The notes under the pieces are model-generated. The model worked only from the letters and a program-made list of their open reading frames with translations. It searched no databases and was not told the origin of the DNA. The position numbers were made by a program, and so were the translations under genes. Of a stretch of 64,000 nt of DNA, positions 17,068-26,433 are shown in pieces; positions within the stretch are counted from its first letter, which is position 1, and the number at the start of each line of letters is the position of its first letter. Origin of the DNA: JACCWP01 sp963785115 (GTDB lineage: Bacteria; Actinomycetota; Actinomycetes; Propionibacteriales; Nocardioidaceae); NCBI GenBank assembly GCA_963785115.1, contig CAWATY010000007.1:195400-259399 (forward strand), written 5' to 3'.

Positions 17068-19050
17068 CTAGGTCTCGATGAAGTACTGCTCCGGGTTGGT
17101 CGGCCCGGGGTTGTTGTACAGGGAGGCGTCGAACACCTCGGCCGGGACGTTGCGGAAGTCGGTCGCGACGATCCCGTAGCCGGGCGGGGTCAGGTTGACC
17201 CCGATCGCGTAGAACTGCTCCCGCGACGTCGCCAGCAGCTCCTTCATCACCTCGTACTGCCCCTCGGGGTCAGGCGTGGCGATCAGCCGGTCGTAGATCG
17301 CGAGGTGGTCCTTGACCGACTGGGGCGGCTCCTCCCCGCTCTCGTCCTCGCCGTCGGAGGAGTACCACTTCGCCCAGGGCTGGGCGTAGTTCGACTCCCC
17401 GCTGTTCGTCGGGCAGTACCAGCGGGGGTCGAGCATCGAGTCGATGAGGCCGTTGTCCCCGGACCACACGTTGGCGTCGTGCAGGTTCTGGTCCTTGCGC
17501 TCGTAGAACAGCGAGCGCTCCTCACCCCTGACCTGCACGTCGATGCCCACCTCCTGCCAGTACCCCTGGACGAGGTCTGCCGAGTCGTTGATGTCGGGGC
17601 GGAACCCGGTCGGCACGGACAGGGTGAAGGCGATCGGGTCACCGCTGGGCCCGAGCCGGATCCCGGCGTCGTCGCGTTGGTCGTAGCCGGCCTCGTCGAG
17701 CAGCTGGTTGGCCAGGTCGACGTCGTACTCGGTGAACTGGGTGGCGAGCTCCTCGTCGAAGAACGGCGACTCGCGCCGCGGAGCGGCCTGCCAGGGCTCG
17801 CCCTGCTGCTGGTAGACGACGTCGATGATCTCCTGCCGGTCGATGGCGTGCGACAACGCGATCCGGAAGTCCTTGTTCTGGAAGACCTCGCGCAGCACCG
17901 GGTCGGGGTGAGCAAGATTGAGCGCGATGACCGACGTGTTCATCTCGCTGGGCCGGGAGTCGAAGAAGTCGAAGCCGCCGCCCTCCCGCTCGGCCGCGAG
18001 GACCGGCTTGTTCTGCAGCGTGTTGAAGTGCCGCATGTGCATGTCGAAGTCGCCGTTCAGGGCGCGGGTGAGCATCACCTCCTCGTCGAGGATCACGTCG
18101 AAGACGACCCGGTCGAGGTACGGGAGCTGGCTGCCGTCGGGGTCGGTCTTCCAGTAGTAGGGGTTGCGTTCGAGCGTCACCCGGCTGCCGGTCCCGAGCG
18201 GCTCGATCATCCGCCAGGGGTTGAGCGTCGGGATGTCACCGTTCTGCCAGTACAGGGACGAGTCGGTGATGCCGGCCTTGGTGTCGAGCAGCGCCACCCA
18301 GCTGTCCGCCCCCTCCTCCTCGACCAGCCGCTCGACGTCGGGGTTGTAATCGCGGTGGAACTGCTCCAGGTAGTGCCGAGGCTTGGCGACGATCTGGTAC
18401 TGGAGGATGTCGTAGGAGGCCCACAGCGCATCGGGGTCCTCGAAGACCAGCCGGAAGGTCAGCTCGTCGTCCTGCTGGAAGGTGAGGCCCACGCTCGTCG
18501 CCTCGGGGTAGACCGTGGGGTTGAGGAAGATGTCGTCGATGGCGAAGGCGATGTCATCGGCGGTGAACGGCTTGCCGTCGGACCACTTGATGCCCTCGCG
18601 CAACCGGAAGGTCAGCTCGGTGGCGTCGTCGTTGTACGAGAACTCCTCGGCGAGGTTCGGGATGGTCTCGGTCCACTCCACGTTCCAGCGGGTGAGGTTC
18701 TCGTAGCCGACGGTGCGGCCGAGCCAGGGCCAGTCCGCCACCCCGAGGGTGGCGCTGCGCCACTCGCCGCCGTAGATGCCGATCGCGTCGTTGGGCTCCA
18801 CCACCAGCGGCGACGTGGGGAGCCGTTCCTCGACGGGCGGCAGCTCGCCCTTCTCCACCAGCGCGGCCAGCATCGGTGCCTCCTTGCCCTTCGCGCCCAC
18901 CGCGGCCGTCGCCTCCTCGTCGGCGGGATCGGTGGAGAACCACGAGCAGCCGGAGCTCGCGGCGACGAGCGCAGCCGCCCCGCCGCCGCGCAGCACGCTG
19001 CGGCGGGTGGGCCGGAACCTCGGGTGGGGGTGCGGGGCCTGGCGATGCAT
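17068..19050 (-). CDS. Family 5 extracellular solute-binding lipoprotein, Tat-exported (peptide/oligosaccharide ABC transporter)
   Basis: 660 aa from ATG at 19050. The signal has twin arginines (TRRSVLRGGGAAALVAASSG) ending in a lipobox with Cys (SSGC), so it is a Tat-exported, lipid-anchored protein. The mature part is a full DppA/OppA-type fold: FRLREGIKWSDGKPFTADD, NPWRMIEPLGTGSRVTLERN, FRIALSHAIDRQEIIDVVY, ending NPGPTNPEQYFIET. It captures substrate for the DppBCDF-like membrane complex encoded upstream in the same operon. Although the family is named for peptides, many members bind oligosaccharides, and the flanking sugar-type enzymes favour a carbohydrate ligand. Confidence 0.92.
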   Translation of the reverse strand: MHRQAPHPHPRFRPTRRSVLRGGGAAALVAASSGCSWFSTDPADEEATAAVGAKGKEAPMLAALVEKGELPPVEERLPTSPLVVEPNDAIGIYGGEWRSATLGVADWPWLGRTVGYENLTRWNVEWTETIPNLAEEFSYNDDATELTFRLREGIKWSDGKPFTADDIAFAIDDIFLNPTVYPEATSVGLTFQQDDELTFRLVFEDPDALWASYDILQYQIVAKPRHYLEQFHRDYNPDVERLVEEEGADSWVALLDTKAGITDSSLYWQNGDIPTLNPWRMIEPLGTGSRVTLERNPYYWKTDPDGSQLPYLDRVVFDVILDEEVMLTRALNGDFDMHMRHFNTLQNKPVLAAEREGGGFDFFDSRPSEMNTSVIALNLAHPDPVLREVFQNKDFRIALSHAIDRQEIIDVVYQQQGEPWQAAPRRESPFFDEELATQFTEYDVDLANQLLDEAGYDQRDDAGIRLGPSGDPIAFTLSVPTGFRPDINDSADLVQGYWQEVGIDVQVRGEERSLFYERKDQNLHDANVWSGDNGLIDSMLDPRWYCPTNSGESNYAQPWAKWYSSDGEDESGEEPPQSVKDHLAIYDRLIATPDPEGQYEVMKELLATSREQFYAIGVNLTPPGYGIVATDFRNVPAEVFDASLYNNPGPTNPEQYFIET

Positions 19051-19067
19051 GGCGTGTCCTCTCCTCG

Positions 19068-20129
19068 TCAGCCGACGCCGACGAGCTCGAGCTCCTCGGC
19101 GTAGTGGCAGGCGGTCAGCCGGCCGTCGGGCAGCGGGCGCAGCGGCGGCTCCTCGGCCGCGCAGCGCTCGGTCGCGTACGGGCACCGGGTGCGGAAGGCG
19201 CACCCGGACGGTGGGTCGGTGGGGTCGGGCAGCTCGCCCTGCAGCACGATCCGCCGCTCGGGGTCGCGCAGCCGGGGGTCGGGCTTGGGCACCGCCGACA
19301 GCAGCGCCTCGGTGTAGGGGTGTCGCGGTCGCTCGTACAGCCGCTCGGTCTCGCACAGCTCCACGACGCGGCCGAGGTACATCACGGCGACCCGGTCGCA
19401 GACGTACTCGACGACGGACAGGTCATGGCTGACGAACAGGTAGGTGAGGTCGAGCTCCTGCTGCAGGTCGCGCAGCAGGTTGAGGATCTGGGCGCGGACC
19501 GACACGTCGAGGGCGCTCACCGCCTCGTCGGCCACCACCAGCCGCGGGTCGGTCACCAGCGCCCGGGCGATGCTGGCCCGCTGCCGCTCGCCGCCCGAGA
19601 ACGCGTGCGGGTAGCGGTGCATGTACTCCGGTCGCAGCCCGACCCGGCGCAGGATCTCGGCCACCCGGTCCTCGAGCTCGCTGCCGCTCGCGATGCCGTT
19701 GACCTTGAGCGGCTCGCCGACGATCTGCAGCAGCGTGAACCGGGGGTTGAGCGACGAGTGCGGGTCCTGGAACACCATCCGGATGTCGCGCCGCACGTCG
19801 CGCAGCGCCCGCCGGTCCAGCGTCAGCAGGTCGATGACGGACCCGTCGGCCCGGCGGTAACGGATCTCGCCCTCGGCGGCGTCCAGGGCGCGGAGCACGC
19901 TCAGCCCGAGCGTCGTCTTGCCGCAGCCGGACTCGCCGACCAGACCCACCGTCTCGCCGGCCTGCACCTCGAGGTCGATCCCGTCGACCGCGCGCACCAC
20001 CGCGTGGTGTCGGCGCCCCACGCCGCCGGAGCGGACCGGGAAGTGCACCCGCAGGTCGCGCAGCTCGAGCAGCGGCTCGGTCTGCACCGCGGGGTCAGTC
20101 GTCATGTCAGTCGTCACGTCAGTCGTCAC
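19068..20129 (-). CDS. ABC transporter ATP-binding protein, DppF/OppF type
   Basis: 353 aa. Walker A is GESGCGKTTLG, the signature FSGGERQRASIARAL, Walker B LVVADEAVSALDVS with the H-loop FVSHDLSV, and the oligopeptide-transporter C-terminal extension with cysteines CAFRTRCPYATERC (a likely Fe-S or metal site in this subfamily). Its start overlaps the end of the DppD-type gene by 11 bp. Before the ABC domain the N-terminus contains a short TTDVTTDMTTDP stretch encoded by a tandem ACGTCA-like repeat. Confidence 0.93.
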   Translation of the reverse strand: MTTDVTTDMTTDPAVQTEPLLELRDLRVHFPVRSGGVGRRHHAVVRAVDGIDLEVQAGETVGLVGESGCGKTTLGLSVLRALDAAEGEIRYRRADGSVIDLLTLDRRALRDVRRDIRMVFQDPHSSLNPRFTLLQIVGEPLKVNGIASGSELEDRVAEILRRVGLRPEYMHRYPHAFSGGERQRASIARALVTDPRLVVADEAVSALDVSVRAQILNLLRDLQQELDLTYLFVSHDLSVVEYVCDRVAVMYLGRVVELCETERLYERPRHPYTEALLSAVPKPDPRLRDPERRIVLQGELPDPTDPPSGCAFRTRCPYATERCAAEEPPLRPLPDGRLTACHYAEELELVGVG

Positions 20130-21186
20130 GTTCGTCTCCCGCCGGGTCCACGTGCAGCAGGCAGCGGGCGGTGCGACCGGGCCCCACCGACGTCACGGGC
20201 GGGACGACCTGGTCGCAGCGGCCGGCCATGAATGCGTCGCAGCGCGGGTGGTACGGGCAGCCTTCGGGTCGGGCGTACGGGTCGGGGACCATGCCCCGGA
20301 TGGGCTCCAGCCGCTCGTCGCGGCGCCGGCCGAGGGCGGGGATCGAGGCGAGCAGCGCCCGGGTGTAGGGGTGCTGCGGGTCGTGGAAGACGTCGTCGAC
20401 GGGTCCCTGCTCGGCGACGATGCCGAGGTACATGACCGCCACCTCGTCGGCCATCTCCGCCACCACGCCCATGTCGTGGGTGATGAACACGATGGCCATG
20501 CCGAGCTCGGCCTGCAGCCGCCGCAGCAGGTCGAGGATCTGCGCCTGCGTGGTCACGTCGAGCGCGGTGGTGGGCTCGTCGGCGATGAGCAGCGCCGGTC
20601 GGCAGGACAGGGCCATCGCGATCATCACCCGCTGCCGCATGCCGCCCGAGAGCTGGAACGGGTAGGCGTCGACGACCCGAGCGGGCGAGGGGATGCCCAC
20701 CAGCCCGAGCAGGTCGATCACCTCGGCCCGTGCCTGCTTCTTGCTGAGCGTGGTGTGCACCCGCAGGGCCTCACCGACCTGGTTGCCGACGGTGTGCACC
20801 AGGCTGAGCGAGCTCATCGGCTCCTGGAACACCATCGCCATGTCCTTACCGCGCACCGCCCGGATCTCGCGGCCCTTGGGGTCCATGGCCGCCACGTCGA
20901 CCGGCGGTTCGCCGGGTTCCCGGTACAGCAGCACCTCGCCGCCGACCACCCGCCCCGGCGGGTCGACCAGCTGCATCAGCGAGCGGGCGGTGACGGACTT
21001 GCCGCACCCGCTCTCGCCGACGACGCACAGCGTCTGGCCGGCCCGCACGGTGAGGTCGACGCCGTCGACGGCGCGTACCAGGCCCTGCTCGGTGCCGAAC
21101 TGGGTCGTGAGCCCACGCACCTGGACCAGCACCCGACCCGGCTCGGCGACCGGCTCCGCAGCCCGCGCGGCATGCACCGCCGTCAT
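20119..21186 (-). CDS. ABC transporter ATP-binding protein, DppD/OppD type
   Basis: 355 aa from ATG at 21186; an in-frame start at 21243 would overlap the permease gene and adds only an Arg-rich stretch. Motifs: GESGCGKSVTARSLMQL, the Q-loop FQEPMSSLS, the signature LSGGMRQRVMIAMAL, LLIADEPTTALDVT, ITHDMGVV and the C-terminal CPYHPRCDAFMAGRC. It pairs with the DppF-type ATPase to form the heterodimeric motor. Confidence 0.93.
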   Translation of the reverse strand: MTAVHAARAAEPVAEPGRVLVQVRGLTTQFGTEQGLVRAVDGVDLTVRAGQTLCVVGESGCGKSVTARSLMQLVDPPGRVVGGEVLLYREPGEPPVDVAAMDPKGREIRAVRGKDMAMVFQEPMSSLSLVHTVGNQVGEALRVHTTLSKKQARAEVIDLLGLVGIPSPARVVDAYPFQLSGGMRQRVMIAMALSCRPALLIADEPTTALDVTTQAQILDLLRRLQAELGMAIVFITHDMGVVAEMADEVAVMYLGIVAEQGPVDDVFHDPQHPYTRALLASIPALGRRRDERLEPIRGMVPDPYARPEGCPYHPRCDAFMAGRCDQVVPPVTSVGPGRTARCLLHVDPAGDERDD

Positions 21187-21193
21187 GACGCGA

Positions 21194-22321
21194 TCACCGG
21201 GCCGCCGCCGCGTACGGGTCCGCGGAGTCACGCAGACCGTCACCGACGAAGTTCAGGGCCAGCACCGCCGTCGCCACGGCCGCGCCCGGTGCGAGCACCC
21301 ACGGCGCGGTCGAGACCGCGCGGATGTTCTGTGCCTCCTGCAGCAGCACGCCCCAGCTGACGACCGGGGCCTGCAGTCCGAGGCCGAGGAACGACAGCGC
21401 GGTCTCGGCGAGGATCATGAACGGGATCGCGAGCGTCAGCGAGGCGATCACGTGGCTGGCGAACGACGGCAGCATGTGCCGGAAGATGATCCGCGGGCGG
21501 CTGCAGCCGTCCAGCTCCGCGGCACGCACGAAGTCCTCCTGACGCAGCGACAGGAATCGCCCGCGCACCACCCGGGCGAGGTCGGTCCACCCGAGGACCG
21601 AGAGCAGGATGGTGATCGCGAAGTACGTCTTCAGCGGGCCCCACCCGGGCGGCACGGCCGCGGACAGGCCCAACCACAGCGGGATGGTCGGGATCGACAT
21701 CAGGAACTCGATGACCCGCTGGATCGCCGTGTCGACCGCACCCCCGAAGTACCCGGACACCCCGCCGAAGACGATGCCGAGCACGAAGGCGATCGCTACG
21801 CCGACCAGGCCGATCGAGAGCGAGATGCGGGTGCCGTACGCGAGCCGGGAGACCATGTCCCGGCCGAGCCGGTCGGACCCGAGCAGGAACATCGCCTGGT
21901 CCGGGTCCTTGGGTCCGATCAGGTGGGTGTCCATCGGGATCAGGCCCCACAGCCGGTAGGACTCGCCGTCGACCAGGAAACCGACCTCGACCTTCTGCGA
22001 CTCGTCGGTCTCGTACGTGCGCTCGAGCGTCTCGTCGTCGACGGTCGCGTCGTAGCCGTGCACGTACAGCCCGAGGTCGATGCCAGGACCCGAGGTGTCG
22101 ATGAAGTGCAGCCGCTGCGGTGGTGCGTAGATGTGGTCGGGGTCGACCGAGTCGGGCCGCTGCGGCGACAGGAACTCGCAGGACAGCGCCACCATCACGA
22201 ACAGCCCGATGACGACGAGTCCGGCCATCGCGACGCGGTGCCGGCGGAACCGCCACCACACGAGCTTCCACTGCGGCGCGACGTAGACGCGTGGCTGCGG
22301 TTCCGTGCTCGTGCTGCTCAT
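21194..22321 (-). CDS. ABC transporter permease, DppC/OppC type
   Basis: 375 aa from ATG at 22321 (MSSTSTEPQPRVYVAPQWK). The N-terminal cytoplasmic segment and first helix (VAMAGLVVIGLFVMVALSC) are followed by a ~130-residue extracytoplasmic insert, then the permease core with GSDRLGRDMVSRLAYGTRIS and the coupling EAA-like loop FVRAAELDGCSRPRIIFRHM. The insert between helix 1 and the core is longer than in typical DppC. The gene lies 7 bp before both its neighbours. Confidence 0.92.
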   Translation of the reverse strand: MSSTSTEPQPRVYVAPQWKLVWWRFRRHRVAMAGLVVIGLFVMVALSCEFLSPQRPDSVDPDHIYAPPQRLHFIDTSGPGIDLGLYVHGYDATVDDETLERTYETDESQKVEVGFLVDGESYRLWGLIPMDTHLIGPKDPDQAMFLLGSDRLGRDMVSRLAYGTRISLSIGLVGVAIAFVLGIVFGGVSGYFGGAVDTAIQRVIEFLMSIPTIPLWLGLSAAVPPGWGPLKTYFAITILLSVLGWTDLARVVRGRFLSLRQEDFVRAAELDGCSRPRIIFRHMLPSFASHVIASLTLAIPFMILAETALSFLGLGLQAPVVSWGVLLQEAQNIRAVSTAPWVLAPGAAVATAVLALNFVGDGLRDSADPYAAAAR

Positions 22322-22328
22322 CGGCCGC

Positions 22329-23315
22329 TCACCGGTACCGGATCCGGGGGTCCCAGAGCGCCAGCAGCACGTCGGACAGCAGCGTGCCGACGACGGTGAG
22401 CGCGCTGAGGATGAGGATGAAGCCACCGGCCAGGTACATGTCCTGGCTGAGCAGAGCCCGCAGCAGCAACGGCCCGGTCGTCTCCAGGCTCAGCACGATC
22501 GAGACGATCACCTCTCCACTGATGAGCGTCGGCAGGACCCAGCCGAGGGTGCTGATGAACGGGCTCAGCGACATCCGCACCGGGTACTTGTGGATGACCC
22601 GCCGTTCGGACAGCCCCTTGGCGCGGGCCGTGGTGACGTAGGGCTTGCGCAGCTCGTCGAGCAGGTTGGCGCGCATCACCCGGACGAGGGTTGCCGTGCC
22701 CGCCATGCCGATGATGAGTACCGGGACCCACAGGTGCGAGAGCAGGTCGAGCACCTTGCCGAGGTTCCACGCCGCGTCTGCGTACTCCGGCGAGAACAGC
22801 CCGCCCACGCTCTGCCCGAAGAAGCGGAACGAGATGTAGAGGAACAGCAGCGCGAGCAGGAAGTTCGGGACCGCGAGGCCGATGAAGCCGATGAACGTGA
22901 AGACGTAGTCGCCGATGGTGTGCTGGTGCACGGCGGAGTAGACGCCGATCGGGAACGCGATCGCCCAGCTGAGCAGCAGGGTCGAGACCGCGAGCACGAC
23001 GGTCAGGCCGATCCGGTCACCGATGAGGTCGGACACCGGCCGCCCCCACTCGAAGGACTGCCCGAAGTCGCCGTGCAGCAGGATGCCGCTGATCCACTTC
23101 CAGTACTGCACGACGATCGAGTCGTCGAGGCCGTAGCGCTCCTCCAGCGCCCGCAGCTGGCCCTGGTCGACGCTCTCGCCCCGCGAGGACAGTTCGGCGG
23201 CGTACGCGCTGAGGAAGTTGCCCGGTGGCAGCTGGATGATGACGAACGCCACCAGCGAGACGGCGAACAAGGTGACCACCATGTACACCAGCCGCCGGAT
23301 CAGGAAGACGAGCAT
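22329..23315 (-). CDS. ABC transporter permease, DppB/OppB type
   Basis: 328 aa from ATG at 23315 (MLVFLIRRLVYMVVTLFAVS). It has six or so hydrophobic segments, the N-terminal RYGLDDSIVVQYWKWISG periplasmic stretch, GDFGQSFEWGRPVSDLI and the EAA-like loop KPYVTTARAKGLSERRVI. The start shares one base with the stop of the cupin gene (TGATG), so expression is coupled to the sugar-enzyme genes upstream. Confidence 0.93.
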   Translation of the reverse strand: MLVFLIRRLVYMVVTLFAVSLVAFVIIQLPPGNFLSAYAAELSSRGESVDQGQLRALEERYGLDDSIVVQYWKWISGILLHGDFGQSFEWGRPVSDLIGDRIGLTVVLAVSTLLLSWAIAFPIGVYSAVHQHTIGDYVFTFIGFIGLAVPNFLLALLFLYISFRFFGQSVGGLFSPEYADAAWNLGKVLDLLSHLWVPVLIIGMAGTATLVRVMRANLLDELRKPYVTTARAKGLSERRVIHKYPVRMSLSPFISTLGWVLPTLISGEVIVSIVLSLETTGPLLLRALLSQDMYLAGGFILILSALTVVGTLLSDVLLALWDPRIRYR

Positions 23316-24016
23316 CAGTCGCCCGCCTCGGACAGGTCGTAGGTCGCGAGCCGCCCGCACATGCCGAACCGGCGATCGCCGGGCGCGCTGGCGGAGTGGG
23401 TGCGGCCCTCCCAGAGGTGCCCCACGTCGCCGTCCGCCAGCGCGGCCAGCTGCTCGCCGGTGCGATCCGCCGCTGCTCGCGCGCCCCGCTCCCACGTCTC
23501 GCGCCAGCGCTGCTGCTGGCCGGCGGTGAGGCGAGCCGCCGCCGCGTAGAAGCGACCCAGCGCGTCGGTGTCCCCCGACTCGACCTCGGTGCGCAGCGCC
23601 AGGAAGCCCTCGATCGCGAGGTCCTTGCGGCGACGCGCCGAGGCCTCGTCGCTGGCCGTCGCCGCGCGGGCGTACGCGTCCGCGTCGGCCAGCACCTCGG
23701 GAGGGAACGTGAAGACGGCGTCACCGGCCTCGGGCAGACCGGAGTTCTGCATCACCACCACGACCTGCAGGCCACCGGTGTTGACCGCGCGATGCACGAC
23801 GCCCGGGCCGAACCACACGGTGGTCAGCGGCTCCAGCGGGGTCTCCCGGAAGCCCTCGGCACCGAGCGTCTGCAGTGACCCGGTGCCGGCAACGGCCACA
23901 TAGGCCTCGGTGCAGGCGAGGTGCACGTGCGCCGAGCCACCGCACCGGCCGTCCGGCGAGCTCCAGTCATAGACGTCGAGGTGGGTGACACCGGTGCCGC
24001 CCGGGAACGTGTTCAC
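23315..24016 (-). CDS. Cupin-domain protein
   Basis: 233 aa. Residues ~20-100 form a cupin barrel: the first motif is AHVHLACTEAYVAVAGTGSL (H-X-H with a downstream E), the second PLTTVWFGPGVVHRAVN. The remaining ~120 residues are helical and Arg/Ala-rich with no motif I recognise. Such proteins are often sugar isomerases, epimerases or oxygenases. ATGA overlap with the oxidoreductase upstream and TGATG overlap with dppB place it inside the transport operon. Confidence 0.8.
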   Translation of the reverse strand: MNTFPGGTGVTHLDVYDWSSPDGRCGGSAHVHLACTEAYVAVAGTGSLQTLGAEGFRETPLEPLTTVWFGPGVVHRAVNTGGLQVVVVMQNSGLPEAGDAVFTFPPEVLADADAYARAATASDEASARRRKDLAIEGFLALRTEVESGDTDALGRFYAAAARLTAGQQQRWRETWERGARAAADRTGEQLAALADGDVGHLWEGRTHSASAPGDRRFGMCGRLATYDLSEAGD

Positions 24017-25086
24017 CAGCGCGCCCCGTCGCCGTCCATCCGGTCGTGGAAGGGCGAGCCGGCGGTGAGCGAGTCGCGCCGGACCGTGCGCGACCCGAAC
24101 GCCGACGCGTAGATGCCGGCGACCAGCTGGACCGTCCCCAGCGCGTCACCGGTCGTGACCGGTGGCGGCCTGCCCTCGCGCAGTGCCCCGACCACCTCAG
24201 CGAGCTGGGCGGCGTGCCCGCTCGGCCGTCCCCCCGGCAGCGCCTCCCACGCCTCCAGCACGTCGTCGCATCCCGGGGCCGGCGTGACCCGCCAGGCGGC
24301 GTCGTCATAGCCGTACAGGTGTGTCACCTCGACGGTCGCTCGCTCCAGGTCGAAGCGCAGGTAGCTCTCCTCGCGGGGCGAGAGCACGCTGTTGACCACG
24401 CTGGCCACCGCCCCGTTGGCGAAGGTCACGTGGGCAAGCGAGAGATCCTCGGTCTCCATCGAGCGGGCCTGCTGGCGGGCCAGCGCCGACACCTCGACCC
24501 ACTCGCCGAGCACCGCCAGCAGCAGGTCCATCTGGTGGATGCCGTGACCCATCGTCGGGCCGCCACCCTCGCTGTCCCAGGTGCCCCGCCAGGGCAGGTC
24601 GAAGTACGGCTGCGGACGGAACCAGGTGGTGGTGCAGAGCGCCAGCAGCGGCCTGCCGAGGACACCGTCGGCGAGCAGTCGGCGCAGCCGCTGGGCGCCG
24701 CTGCCGAAGCGGTGCTGGAAGATGGTGGCGACCCAGGGCCCGGACGCCTTCTCCGCTGCCGCCAGGTCCTCCAGCTGCGCCACCGACAGGGTCGGCGGCT
24801 TCTCGACGATCACGGAGACTCCGCTGCGCAGGCAGGCGAGCGCCTGCTCGTGGTGCAGGCCAGGCGGCGTGCACACGTGCACGAGATCGGGCCGGGCCGC
24901 GTCGAGCATCGGCTCCAGCGCGGTGTAGCGACCCGCGACGTCGTGCTCGTCAGCGAACGCCGCCACCCGGTCGGCGTCGATGTCGGCCGCGGCCACCAGC
25001 TGCACGCCCTCGAGGGTGCGCAGCGCCCGGGCGTGGATGCCGGCGATGGTGCCGGTCCCGACGATGGCGGTGCGCACGGGCTGCAC
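24013..25086 (-). CDS. Gfo/Idh/MocA-family NAD(P)-dependent oxidoreductase
   Basis: 357 aa. The Rossmann start is VRTAIVGTGTIAGIHARAL; the family's catalytic lysine motif is VIVEKPPTLS; and GGGPTMGHGIHQMDLLLAVLG with its His is typical of the C-terminal domain. These enzymes oxidise or reduce hydroxyl groups on sugars, inositols and their derivatives. It is the first gene of the minus-strand operon, with a LacI-type operator 21 bp before its ATG. Confidence 0.92.
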   Translation of the reverse strand: MQPVRTAIVGTGTIAGIHARALRTLEGVQLVAAADIDADRVAAFADEHDVAGRYTALEPMLDAARPDLVHVCTPPGLHHEQALACLRSGVSVIVEKPPTLSVAQLEDLAAAEKASGPWVATIFQHRFGSGAQRLRRLLADGVLGRPLLALCTTTWFRPQPYFDLPWRGTWDSEGGGPTMGHGIHQMDLLLAVLGEWVEVSALARQQARSMETEDLSLAHVTFANGAVASVVNSVLSPREESYLRFDLERATVEVTHLYGYDDAAWRVTPAPGCDDVLEAWEALPGGRPSGHAAQLAEVVGALREGRPPPVTTGDALGTVQLVAGIYASAFGSRTVRRDSLTAGSPFHDRMDGDGARW

Positions 25087-25107
25087 GAGACTCCCTGTTG
25101 TTGTTGT

Positions 25108-25122
25108 GGGAAAGCGTTATCC
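25108..25122. promoter_or_regulatory. LacI-type operator A
   Basis: GGGAAAGCGTTATCC, an imperfect palindrome centred on CG, of the kind bound by LacI-family repressors. It sits between the minus-strand operon start (25086) and the divergent promoter region. Confidence 0.7.
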
Positions 25123-25254
25123 GCTGACCGTAGGCAGCGGCTCTCCGCGCTGTCAATACCCGGACGTACCAGGACAAAGGCCGAAAACTTTCGAGGCAGC
25201 CGCCGGCCGTCCCGTGGCCTTGCGTCTCGGCGACGCGGCGTCCTAGAGTCGCCT

Positions 25255-25269
25255 GGGTAAGCGTTTTCC
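25255..25269. promoter_or_regulatory. LacI-type operator B
   Basis: GGGTAAGCGTTTTCC, the same palindrome type as operators A and C, 12 bp before the ATG at 25282 and almost touching its GGAGG ribosome site (25272-25276). Binding here would block transcription of the plus-strand sugar operon. Confidence 0.7.
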
Positions 25270-25281
25270 ACGGAGGTGCCG

Positions 25282-26433
25282 ATGGTCGACCGCAGGCTCG
25301 GCGTGATCATGAACGGCGTCACCGGCCGGATGGGGCACCGTCAGCACCTGGTCCGTTCGGTGCTCGCCATCCGTGACCGCGGCGGCGTGCCGTTGCCGGA
25401 CGGCTCCCGGGTCCAGCTCGAGCCGATCCTGGTCGGTCGCCACGAGGGCCGGCTGCGCCGGGTGGCGGAGCAGCACGGCCTCGATCGCTGGACGACCGAC
25501 CTCGACGCAGCGCTGTCCGATCCCGACGCCCCGGTCTACTTCGACGCGCAGGTCACCGCGGTCCGCGAGTCGGCCCTGACGGCGGCCATCTCCGCCGGCA
25601 AGCACGTCTACACCGAGAAGCCGATCGCCACCGACACCTCGGCCGCCCTCGCCCTGCACCGGCTGGCCATCACCGCAGGCGTGGTGCACGGCGTCGTGCA
25701 CGACAAGCTCTACCTCCCCGGGCTGCGCAAGCTGCGGCGGCTCGTGCAGAGCGGGTTCTTCGGCCGGGTCCTGTCGGTGCGCGGGGAGTTCGGCTACTGG
25801 GTCTTCGCGGGTGACGACCAGGAGCCCCAGCGACCGAGCTGGAACTACCGGGCCGAGGAGGGCGGCGGGATCGTCACTGACATGTTCTGCCACTGGAGCT
25901 ACGTCCTGGAGAACATCGTCGCCCCCGTCCGGGCCGTGACGGCGCGCGCCGTCACCCACGTGCCGCGTCGCTGGGACGAGCGGGGCGCCCCGTACGACGT
26001 CACCGCCGACGACGCGGCGTACGGCATCTTCGAGCTGGACGGCGACGTGATCGCGCAGATCAACTCCTCGTGGGCGGTGCGGGTGCACCGCGACGAGCTG
26101 GTCGAGTTCCAGGTCGACGGGACCGAGGGCAGCGCAGTGGCGGGACTGCACGGCTGTCAGGCCCAGCACCGGGCGCAGACACCGCGGTGCGTGTGGGACC
26201 CCGACGTCCGCTCGAGCGACGAGCCCCGCGGCCGCTGGCTGGACGTGCCCGACAACGAGGAGTTCGACAACGGCTTCGCCGCCCAGTGGGAGGAGTTCGT
26301 CCGCGACGTCGTCGCCGGGCGGCCGCACCGCTACGACTTCTTGTCGGCCGCCCGCGGGGTGCAGCTCGCCGAGGCCGGGCTGGCCTCCTCGCGGGAGGGC
26401 AGGCGGGTCGAGCTGGAGCCGTTGCTGCCGTGA
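25282..26433 (+). CDS. Gfo/Idh/MocA-family oxidoreductase
   Basis: 383 aa from ATG at 25282; GTG at 25276 is in frame but lies within the GGAGG ribosome site. The N-terminus (RLGVIMNGVTGRMGHRQHLV) is an atypical Rossmann start with a GVTGRMG loop. The catalytic lysine motif is HVYTEKPIATD. AEEGGGIVTDMFCHWSYVLE gives the expected C-terminal domain His. It is a second sugar dehydrogenase paired with the one on the opposite strand. The stop overlaps the DUF993 start by GTGA. Confidence 0.9.
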   Translation: MVDRRLGVIMNGVTGRMGHRQHLVRSVLAIRDRGGVPLPDGSRVQLEPILVGRHEGRLRRVAEQHGLDRWTTDLDAALSDPDAPVYFDAQVTAVRESALTAAISAGKHVYTEKPIATDTSAALALHRLAITAGVVHGVVHDKLYLPGLRKLRRLVQSGFFGRVLSVRGEFGYWVFAGDDQEPQRPSWNYRAEEGGGIVTDMFCHWSYVLENIVAPVRAVTARAVTHVPRRWDERGAPYDVTADDAAYGIFELDGDVIAQINSSWAVRVHRDELVEFQVDGTEGSAVAGLHGCQAQHRAQTPRCVWDPDVRSSDEPRGRWLDVPDNEEFDNGFAAQWEEFVRDVVAGRPHRYDFLSAARGVQLAEAGLASSREGRRVELEPLLP

